This document shows, piece by piece, positions 55,065 to 64,000 of a DNA stretch of 64,000 bases. Made by a program: the position numbers and the translations under genes. The DNA is from Hemibagrus wyckioides (Eukaryota > Chordata > Actinopteri > Siluriformes > Bagridae), in assembly GCF_019097595.1 (NCBI RefSeq), contig NC_080715.1, forward strand, positions 1,407,073 through 1,471,072, in the 5' to 3' direction. The notes under the pieces were generated by a model that saw only the letters and a program-made list of their open reading frames with translations, did no database searches and was not told where the DNA came from. The number at the start of each line of letters is the position of its first letter. The stretch's first letter is position 1.

Positions 55065-58000
55065 TTCTAATAGACCAACTCATCGTTTTAATCATACACT
55101 AGACTTAGTTATATCACATGGGACTGATGTTACTGATATAACCATTTTTCCTCAAAGCGATGACATCACAGACCATCACCTCTTAGTGTACACTCTACCT
55201 GTAGAACATATTAGACACGTCTCCCCACGTTATAAACTTGGTAGAACCATAACTTCGACCACTAAAGATAGATTTACAAACAATCTGCCAGATCTGTCTC
55301 AACTTCTTACTAAACCCCGAAATGCAGATGATTTAGATGAAGCAACCAACAGCATAGGCACTATTTTCACCAGCACACTAGACACTGTTGCCCCCATCCG
55401 ACTAAAAAAGGTGCGAGAAAAAACTCCTGCACCATGGTATAACAGTCATACTCATGCCCTCAAGAGAGCAACCTGTAACCTCGAGCGAAAATCGAGAAAA
55501 ACCAAATCAGAAGTTTTTCCGTGTCCAACTATAGACAGGCTCTGAAAAGCTGCTAGGGCTGAGCATCTGAGCAAACTGATAGAAATAAACCAAAACAATC
55601 CTAGATTTTTATTCAGTACAGTGGCTAGACAAACAAAGCATCAGATTTCTGGAGAGAGTATTTCAGCACAGTTTAGTAGTGAGGACTTTATAAATTTCTT
55701 CACTGAAAAAATTGATAGTATCAGGAACAAAATATTGGATGTTCAACCACTGATGGCATCCGGTGATCCAGACCAGCCTAAAGCTCCACATTTAAAGCTA
55801 CAATGCTTTACCAGCATAGGGCAGGAAGAGCTAGTTAAACTTATCATCACGGCTAAACCAACAACGTGTTTGTTAGATCCAATTCCAAATAGATTGCTGA
55901 AAGAAGTGATACATGCAGCTGGAGAGCCTCTTCTCAATATTATTAACTCCTCATTATTTCTAGGCCATGTCCCAAAATCTCTCAAGTTAGCAGTTATTAA
56001 GCCTCTTCTTAAGAAACCAAAACTAGACCCTGATGAAATATCAAATTACAGACCGATTTCAAACCTTCCGTTTATATCTAAAATACTAGAAAAAGTGGTG
56101 ACAGCTCAAGTATGCTCCTTCTTACAGGAAAACAATATCCTTGAAGTATTTCAGTCAGGTTCCAGGCCCCATCATAGTACAGAAACTGCACTAGTTAAAA
56201 TCACTAATGACTTGCTTTTAGCTTCGGACCAAGGCTGCATCTCCATTTTAGTCCTGCTTGATCTTAGTGCTGCATTCCACACTATAGATCATAATATCCT
56301 CATAGATCACTTACAAAATCACACAGGTATGCAGGGACAGGCATTAAAATGGTTTAGATCCTACCTGTCTGATCGATACCACTTTGTAGATTTAAATGGA
56401 GAACTGTCCAGTGTGGTGCCAGTAAAATATGGGGTCCCACAAGGGTCAGTTTTAGGACCTCTGCTTTTCTCGGTATACATGCTTCCATTGGGTGACATCA
56501 TTAGAAGGCATGGGATTAGTTTCCATTGTTATGCTGATGATGCCCAGTTATATATCTCATCAAAACCAGATGAAATATCTAATTCGTCTAGACTAACTGA
56601 GTGTGTCAAAGATATTAGAGATTGAATGACCGATAATTTTCTGTTACTAAATTCTGATAATACCTTGAACGGTCCAGCCAAAGGGGCTTTTCAGAGCCAC
56701 AAGGGAATCCAATGAGCACTAGATGTTCTGGGTCAGCACCCTCAACCAGAAAATTTGCGAGCTGCAGTCCCTTCTCTCTTATCAGTGTTTGAATTTGATC
56801 AGGTACCTTCATAACAGTTGAGGACACTTGTGGGGTCTCAATAGCTTCAATCTCGATTTTCTGTTCTGTGTTCCACACATTTTCTAAAATTATTTTTAGT
56901 GTTATGCTTTGGTCATCACAGAATTGGGAGAGCCAAAGGTGTGAAGGTTCAATGTCTCTTGTCTCACTACTGGCAGCTGCAAACTTCTCACCAGCTTTTC
57001 ATGAACAAAACTTCATTGACTACCTCCATCTATCAAACACCATGCAATCTTTTTCCCTCCTGGACCCTCAGTCCATGCTTTCGTTGTCTGCAGCAACACT
57101 GGTTATCTTGATTTGATATTTACTGTACTTGATACAGATGAAACCACAGTGTCTGTCTTCATGCTAGAAGTTTCTGGGTTTTCTTTGCTTTGTTCACACA
57201 CCGACCAATGATGGCGATGACTGCAGAGCAGACATGCAACTCCCTTAACTCTGCAGAATTTTGCTATGCGTCTCGTACTGAGACACACAAAACATCTGCC
57301 CAATTTTTTCAATTTCTCTTTGCGTGCAGATACTAAATATTCGGGATAAACGCTCTGACTTATGGGTTGTGCTGTCACAAAATATACAATTTGCTGGAAC
57401 TGTAAGGCAAGCTGTGTGCAGCACAGCAGCTGATGGAGTACTCAGTCTCTTTGGCCATGTCTCACTACCTGACGCCATCTTGTTGAATGATTTCTGGACA
57501 GCATCCCTTTGTACGCAATTTTGTCTTGAGTTGTTGTGCTCTTTCTCTGCTCTGAACTTAAAGTTGCAAAAATGCCATGAACTCAGGTACACTCCATACA
57601 TCGTTCGTGCCAGCCTTTCGTGAATAAGTGAGTGCAAGGTCATTTGGGATCAGCTGCATCAGAATTGGGCAAAGGCATCTGCCGTAAAAATCACAGTGAA
57701 TGCCAGAAGACTCTAAACTGCAAATCTGTGCCTCACATTCATTGAACAGCTGTCTTGATGCAGTGATGTCTTGGTGAGATCTTGGTGTGATTATTGACTC
57801 TGGTCTTTCATTTGAAGCTCATGTAGATAATATCACTCGGGTAGCCTTCTTCCATCTCAGAAATATTGCCAAGATAAGAAATATGATGTCACTTCATGAT
57901 GCAGAGAAACTAGTTCATGCTTTTGTTAGCTCTAGGTTGGATTATTGTAATGTCTTACTGTCTGGATGTTCCAGTAGGAGCAGAAACAAGCTCCAGTTAG

Positions 58001-59310
58001 TCCAGAATGCAGCAGCTAGAGTCCTAACTAGAACCAGAAGATATGAACACGTCACTCCTATTTTATCCACACTACATTGGCTCCCAGTCAAATTTCGCAT
58101 TGATTATAAAATCCTGTTACTGACCTATAAAGCACTAAATGGTCTCGCGCCGCAGTACCTGAGCGATCTTTTAGTCTTTTATGATCCGCCACGCCTACTC
58201 CGATCAAAGGGTGCTGGTTACTTGGTAGTACCTCAAGTAGCAAAGGCTACAGCAGGGGGCGGAGCTTTCTCTTTCAAAGCCCCAAAGTTATGGAACAGCC
58301 TTCAGATTAGTGTTTGGGATTCAGACACAGTCTCAATGTTTAAGTCTAGGCTGAAGACACATTTGTTTAGTTGAGCTTTTAATGTATAGTTTTCTTAGGT
58401 AAAGGAGCAGATCTGGAAGGTTCATGGTCATAGAGTGTTTGGTGACTGGGATGTGTTGGATGCTGTCATCTTACCACCCTCACAAGTCACTCAGGTCACT
58501 GACTGTGAAGTGGTTGGACACTTTATGTCCCGGGAAGCCTTCATGTCTGTGACCTTCTGGCTCTCTCTTTTAGTTATGATGTCATAGCTAGTCTTGCCGG
58601 AGTCCCTGCCTGCACTTTACACATAATCTACATTGTCTTAAACATCACATGATCAGAATAATTCTTAATATCTTTCTCTTTCTCTGTGGAGCTATACACC
58701 CCACTCCTGACCTCCCAGTGTTTGCCAGTTTCCAGTGCGACCGCTGCCCTACCCCTGGTCAGAGTCTCGTCACTTGGTGGTGCCCACTGATGCTGTGGAT
58801 GGATCTGTGTGGACCAGGAGACAGCCATGGACAGAGCCACTTGGGGACTTTCACACCATCACAGATCTGCCATTTCATCTGTCAGCCTGTGACAGCAAAG
58901 AATTAGTGTCTATAATGACCTTAGAAATTACACTGACCTAATAGTTCCTCATGGGTCATTGGTTGCTGTTGTAGAAAGGACATTAATCAGTTAGTTACAT
59001 TATTTACTAATTAGTGTCACCCAAATGAGGATGGGTTCCCTTCTGAGCCTGGTTCCTCTCAAGGTTTCTTCCTTATTCCATCCCAGGGAGTTTTTCCTTG
59101 CCACCATCACCACAGGCTTCTCATTAGGGATAATTTAGTTTAATTATTAAATTTGATGATTTACTCTTATTTCTAGTTATTTTAATTAATTAATTATTTT
59201 TTCATTTTTCCCCTCCCCTTTCTCTGTTTTTCTTCTTTTGTAAAGCTGCTTTGAGACAATGTTCATTGTAAAAGGTGCTATACAAAATAAATTGAATTGA
59301 ATTGAATGAA
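55065..59310 (+). mobile_element. family L LINE, copy B, interrupted by BEL/Pao sequence
   Basis: Starts in the endonuclease end ([30 protein letters not shown]), then [21 protein letters not shown] stop at 55543 precedes the [62 protein letters not shown] and [16 protein letters not shown]. At about 56650 a minus-strand BEL/Pao fragment intervenes. The LINE resumes at 57785 with GLSFEAHVDNITRVAFFHLR, SRLDYCNVLLSGCS, HWLPVKFRIDYKILLLTYKA and FKSRLKTHLFS (stop at 58372). The 3' UTR ends in GCTGCTTTGAGACAATG and repeated TTGAA (about 59290-59310). The two coding halves are long and little broken, so it is fairly recent. Confidence 0.85.
56650..57780 (-). mobile_element. BEL/Pao-type LTR retrotransposon gag fragment
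   Basis: Minus-strand frames give CIFCDSTTHKSE (about 57380), EYLVSARKEKLKKLGRCFVC, then FCRVKGVACLLCSHRHHWSV followed by CEQ. These are the Cys/His knuckles at the gag end of BEL/Pao elements. A second piece at 56615-56878 (PHQVSSTVMKVPDQ-like) belongs to the following protease/pol junction region by position only. No LTRs were recognised and frameshifts separate the parts. It splits family L copy B in two. Confidence 0.6.
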
Positions 59311-59359
59311 TTGCTCGACATCAGGAAACTCGAGTCAGTGTTTGCAGATGAGCAAGTAA

Positions 59360-59440
59360 GGGCCCAGCTTGGTGGACCTGGGATTTGAACTCAACCTTCC
59401 GATTGGTAGTCCAACGTCTTAGCCACTAAGCTACCACATC
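59360..59440 (-). mobile_element. tRNA-derived SINE fragment
   Basis: On the minus strand, TAGCTTAGTGG (A box, 59423-59433) and AGTTCAAATCC (B box, 59381-59391), followed by CAGGTCCACCAAGCTGGGCC. It is the same head as the SINE at 15970-16115, and short. Confidence 0.75.
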
Positions 59441-59597
59441 CCCACATTTTATTTGGCACAGCTGCCGCATTCCACTGCAACCGTAAGTGGAAAATTCAGA
59501 AGCGGGCCAAGCGAGACGGCACACTGGTAAACCTCTGCAATAGGTGAATATTTTTCTCGCTCCCAGCTCTACACCTCACCAACCTTCGCTCACTAAG

Positions 59598-59752
59598 AAA
59601 GGTTTCTTCCTCATATCATCTCAGGGAGTTCACCTCTGGCTTGCTCATTAGGAATAAATATAAATATTAAACTCAAATGTTTATTCAGAATTTTTATATT
59701 TTAGTGAAGTGTCCATTGTGAAGGGTTATACAAATATCATTGAATTGGATTA
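59598..59752 (+). mobile_element. family L LINE 3' tail fragment
   Basis: GGTTTCTTCCTCATATCATC, CAGGGAGTT, TGCTCATTAGG, GTGTCCATTGTGAAGGG and ATTGAATTGG follow the order of the copy B 3' UTR (about 59069-59300) with an internal deletion. No coding part. Confidence 0.65.
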
Positions 59753-61013
59753 TTTGCTTGTACTTTAAGTTCCTTTTCTGCAGTTCACTTACAGAACATC
59801 AGGGAGTAGAACTGCTCTGGTTTGGACACGATTAACACACTTGAAACTTCATCAGTAACTTGTAGACTGTGTTATATTCTCAGAAACCACTTTCATCCTC
59901 AGCTGTAAATTCCTTTAAAATAATTTAAAGGAAATAAAAAGGATCTTCAAAAGGTCAGACCTGATGTCCAAAAGAAAAACAAACAAAAAACCCCAGTACA
60001 ATATGAAATTTGTACATGAAATGTTTGTACACAAGTTTTATATCAATGTAGAGAATTGTAGGACCGAGGCAACATGGAGCTGAAACACACTGAGCAAAGC
60101 AAATCCAAACTGATGCAATGTCTCGATTTCTGGGTTTCACACGTGACCAAACTTTTACACATGTGCAGCATCAATACAGTTTATACAAGTCTGAGTAAGT
60201 TGTGTAACATGGCTGCAGTGTTTTTTGGGGTGTGTGTGTGTGTGTGTGGTGGACAGTTTCCATCAGCAACAGCCTTCATCAGTCCAGCACCATCTTTAAT
60301 AACCTGAAATCACACACTCCATCAGCGCAATATAACTCAGCATGACAGAGTTCTGCTTTCAGCTGGAAAGCTACTGCCAACACACACACACACCCCCAAC
60401 AGTTAATAAATCTGATGTATTACTATATGAAGTGAACAGTAGTGCTTTATGGATTTAGTCATAAATAAAATTCACGCTGTTCTTTAAAAAAAAAAAAAGT
60501 CTTCACATTTTAAAAATGATCTTTCATGATGCTCTGAGAAACTGGAGTGACCAAACTCCATAAATTAAGTTGAAAAATAAAGTAAATAAATCCTGCTACT
60601 TTAAGAATTGTTTGCTAACATGCTAGAAAGCTTACCAACAGTAACAAAACCCCATCACAGGTAAAAACATTTTTAGAATTGATTCCCATCTCCTAAAAGA
60701 CTGTTCTGTTGCTGCGGGTTTTGTGGAACAGATCACAGATGAAGCAGAACCAGAGTGGGAAACTTCCACTTCAACTCCTGATTAACACTCCAGCTGAAAT
60801 TCCCTGATGAATCTGATAACCATGGAAAATCTGTCAATCTTTAAAGTAAATAAATAAACAACAAACTAACAAAAGTATTACAGCCCAGGATCAAAGTTTC
60901 ATCCCTTATCTCTTCTCACCTTCAATCAAATCATTCTCCAGGCATTAAAATGAAGAAATGCGAGCATCGTATTTAATGCCATATTGTTCCGTTTTGTTCA
61001 TTGAGGTTTATAC

Positions 61014-61018
<5 letters not shown>
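59753..61018. other. no recognised gene; one weak exon-like segment
   Basis: AT-rich. A minus-strand segment at about 60244-60302 follows a possible acceptor (GTGTGTGATTTCAG) and reads VIKDGAGLMKAVADGNCP before running into a CA repeat. No matching donor, second exon or family could be identified. Confidence 0.4.

Positions 61019-61047
<29 letters not shown>
61019..61047. repeat. poly(T) run
   Basis: About 29 consecutive T, possibly the poly(A) tail of a minus-strand retrocopy; no retrocopy body was recognised beside it. Bases 61048-61866 hold nothing else except T runs and a short (TA)n near 61560. Confidence 0.8.
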
Positions 61048-61051
<4 letters not shown>

Positions 61052-61863
61052 CACATGAATAAAGTCTGATCTATGAGGGTTCAGATGAAACAAAAATCTG
61101 CTAATGAGCAATAAAAAGCAGTTTCCCTTTAAACCTGATTGTTAATGTGTTCAATCATTTTGTCTGCTTTTTCACCACAAAGACTGTGAGTATATAAATG
61201 AGTATATGTTTTTATATTATTATTATAGTGTATTTTTTTTTTTTTTTTACTTCACACACACACAGCTCACAAAATGCTGAAAATCCTGTTCAGCGAAACC
61301 CGGAGCTGAAATAGAGTGGTGTGAAATGAGGCCCAGGTGGAACATCTCAACACAGAAACAGAGAGTTAACAAGCACAGGAAGTAATGACCAAATAAGGAA
61401 AGTGGGACACCAAAAGGGTAACAAACCTGTATCTGAGAAGCCATAATGGTCAGAAACATGTCTCTAGGCCAGGATGCTTCAGTCTTGTCCAGAATGAACA
61501 GCTGAGTGGACACTGAGGTGACCTGATGAAACGCCTGAAAGCAGGTGTGTTTCCTAATTATATATATATATATATTATTCTCTAGTTTTCTTATTCAATA
61601 GTAATTAAATTAATGGTAAATTATTATACAGTTAGCCTTCAACCTAAAGGTTAATAGATTAAATAAAATAAGTAAATGTAAGTAAATATTCTTGATTTGA
61701 TTATTAATTACTTGTTTAGCATTAACCTGTGAACTACTTGAGTTAACTACTACTGGTTAACTGGTTTATTACTGAACCGTATAAACTATTACTGTAGAGG
61801 GTTTATAATTTAATTCCAAATGGAAAAATCCAGTGCATCTGATCCTAACCAGCAGAGGGTACT

Positions 61864-61866
<3 letters not shown>

Positions 61867-61905
<39 letters not shown>

Positions 61906-61940
61906 GCTCTCTGTCTGTCTCTCTCTCTCTCTCTCTCTGT
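61867..61940. repeat. (CT)n then CTGT-rich microsatellite
   Basis: About 20 CT units, an AGCTCT break, then more CT and CTGT. It is followed by GT-rich sequence up to the LINE remnant. Confidence 0.9.
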
Positions 61941-61959
61941 CTGTGTGTGTGTTCATGGT

Positions 61960-64000
61960 GTGTGTATGTGTGTGAGTTCATTCTGCCCTGCATGCATTGG
62001 ATGGTGTTTTTTGTTTAGTACATTTCTGCAGAATTCTGCATGCAGGGACTCTGTGGGATGTTTGTCCCATGTAGAGTAGTCGTGTGTACTGAGGGGGCCC
62101 CAAACTTCACATCCATACAGTGCAACAGGCACGATAACACTGTCAAAGATTTTACACCAAATTCTAATTAGAATGTCTATTCTGTAGAATTTCTTCTTGA
62201 GCTCTTGGTGCCTTTTCTCACAGTGCATTCACTCCCAGATCAAAGCCTCCTGAGGCACTGAGTTTAAGCCCCAGGTAGTTGTAGTGTAGTGAGAAGTCCA
62301 GGGTGGTGTTTCCTAGACTGAACATGTGTCTGTCCTCCTGACATCTGGCCTTTTTTTGGAAGATGACAACTTTGGTTTTGGCCAGATTGACTGTCAGGGC
62401 CCAGTTCTGACAGTACTGCTCCAGCAGGTTCAGGTGCTGCTGTAAGCCTTGTTTAGTAGGAGTCAGCAGCACCAGGTCATCTGCATAGAGCAGAAATTTC
62501 TGTATTGTTCAGGGTGAGTCCAGGGGCTGCAGATTGTTCCAGTAACACCACTAACTCATTAATGTAGATGCTGAACAAAGTTGGACTCAAGCTGCATCCC
62601 TGTCTCACGCCTCGCCCTTGAGTGAAGTATTCTGTCCTTTTGTTGTCGAGCTTTATGCTACATTTATTGTTGAGATAGATAGACTTGATGTCATAAACTT
62701 TACCCCCTACACCACTTTTTAGAACCTGATAAAATATTCCTGTCAATCAAATCAAATGCTACAAAACATGCAAATATATTAGTTTTGTTTTTCTGGTGAA
62801 CATGCTGATTAGGGTGTTTAGGGTGTAAATGTGATCAATTGTGATGATTTGGTAAAAAACCAATCTGACTCTTACTCAGGATGCTGTGTTCGGTAAGGAA
62901 GGCCTGTATCCGGGCGTTAATGATACAGCAGAAAACCTTCCTCAGATGATTGCTCACACAGATGCCCCAGGAGTTGTTGGGGTCTAATTTATCTCCACTC
63001 TTAAAGATGGGGATATAAACCCCTGGTTCCAGATATCAGGAAAGCAGCCAGAGTTTTAATAAGGCCCTCTGCAGATCAGGAGCATTTCTGTCCTGATGCT
63101 ATCAGAGCCACATGCTTTTTTATCTTTGAGGTTCCTGAGTGTCTCAACCAGCTCTTTTTCTGTATTTTGGTAGTCAAGTGGGTTCTGGTTGTTTTTTATG
63201 ATCATTTCTAAATTGTCTAATTTAATTTGGGTTAATTTTTGATCTTTTGTAAGATTTTGGAGGAAAATTTCTCAAAAGATTGATTCAAAATAGGTTTTCC
63301 ATGTTGCTGGGTCTTTAATGGACGTGTCCGGGCTTTGTTTTTTATTTCGATTGTTCCATTTCTCAGTTTATAGTTGTTAAGTGTTTAGCAGTATTTTTGT
63401 GTGAGTTCAGTGTTTTGTAGTTGTTTTTGGTTAGATAGCTGTCTGAGTTTCTTTCTGGCAGATTCCCACTCCGGATCAAACCACTTTTGGGTTATTGGAT
63501 ATGATTTTTATTTATTTTGGTCAGGTTTGCTTTAGTTGCAGATGTGTAGTATATTTAATTTATTTGTCTTGCTGCTAGGTTTACATTAGTGTGATTGGGC
63601 TGGAACTCAGTTATTAGAAATTTGTTTATAAGATTAGTAACTTCAGCAGAATTCATAGCCTTGGGAAGTTCAGACACACCATTAGGGGTCCATTTATAAC
63701 ACTGATTAAGTTTTAGCAGTTTGTAGTTTTTACTTGTGTTGTTTGGTGGCTGGATTCTTTTTAGGAAGACATTAATTTGGCAGTGATCTGATAAAGGTAA
63801 CTGTGGTCTGACAGTGAATGCACTTATGCAGGAGGGGTCCATGTCAGTTAAGGCGTAGTTGACTACATTAGAGCGGAGCAGTAAGTGAACTGACCTAATG
63901 AGTCTCCTCTGAGCCTCCTGTTAAACATGTACAGGCCCAGGCCTCGACAGAGCTGCATTAACTCTTGAGCATTCTTATTTACAACAGGATCTGGGTTGAC
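61960..64000 (-). mobile_element. non-LTR LINE fragment running off the right edge
   Basis: Minus-strand blocks from the edge downward: LPLSDHCQINVFL (63830, endonuclease end with SDH), KSGDKLDPNNSWGICVSNHL-like text near 62990, SILSKSQIGFLPNHHN-like text near 62870, TQGRGVRQGCSLSPTLFSIY (62640), LYADDLVLLTPTKQGLQQHL (across a frameshift near 62480), LTVNLAKTKVVIFQKKARCQ, YNYLGLKLSASGGF and VALYGCEVWGPL (62135). It is a different family from J and L and from the Tx1 pair. The active site is intact, but frameshifts and stops are frequent. The 5' end lies beyond the window. Confidence 0.8.

Overview
The window looks like teleost fish nuclear DNA. Three vertebrate genes lie in the order known from other vertebrates (human 2q35): CRYBA2 (+, 20357-24134, four coding exons), FEV (+, 37131-41330, three coding exons) and CDK5R2 (-, 45751-46575, single exon). 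They are far apart and surrounded by transposon fossils typical of fish: Tc1-like, piggyBac-like, tRNA-derived SINEs, BEL/Pao and at least five non-LTR families, plus very abundant microsatellites. No prokaryotic features, rRNA genes or convincing tRNA genes were seen. The species cannot be fixed from this sequence alone; an otophysan fish is only a guess.

Layout. 1-3427: short tandem repeats, a non-LTR 3' tail and a non-LTR reverse transcriptase (RT) fragment. 3428-11405: an 8-kb CACACCCC-type satellite with a 4.2-4.3-kb higher-order duplication. 11406-19807: DNA-transposon and retroelement fossils (Tc1, a Penelope-like RT, an SGNH-type ORF, SINEs, piggyBac, Tc1, a short Tc1-like element with terminal inverted repeats). 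19808-24354: CRYBA2 with a recognisable promoter (two Maf-type sites and a TATA box) and a 1.25-kb polypyrimidine third intron. 24355-32001: two Tx1/L1-type LINEs in tandem, each ending in a (CT)n run. The second has a 1.7-kb minisatellite grown inside its ORF1. 32029-32209: a diverged second copy of the last coding bases and 3' flank of CRYBA2. 32432-36820: a second, inverted copy of the short Tc1-like element, then intergenic repeats. 36821-42047: FEV with GATA motifs upstream. 42362-43768: a DNA element with about 146-bp terminal inverted repeats. 45261-46575: CDK5R2. 47862-59310: an 11.4-kb nest of broken LINEs with a BEL/Pao insertion. 59360-64000: a SINE, LINE tails, unannotated sequence and a further LINE running off the right edge on the minus strand.

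The three host genes are not a pathway. CRYBA2 is a lens structural protein, FEV the ETS factor of serotonergic neurons, and CDK5R2 a neuronal CDK5 activator. Their linkage is conserved synteny. The most notable points are the purine-free run before the CRYBA2 exon 4 acceptor, which leaves no adenine for a normal branch point; the birth of a coding minisatellite inside a LINE ORF1, open in all six frames; the duplicated CRYBA2 tail around a LINE pair that appears to target (CT)n; and near-consensus Maf sites in the CRYBA2 promoter. No wholly new gene system was identified. All reading was by eye, so repeat boundaries are usually good to about 10-30 bases, while exon boundaries were counted base by base.
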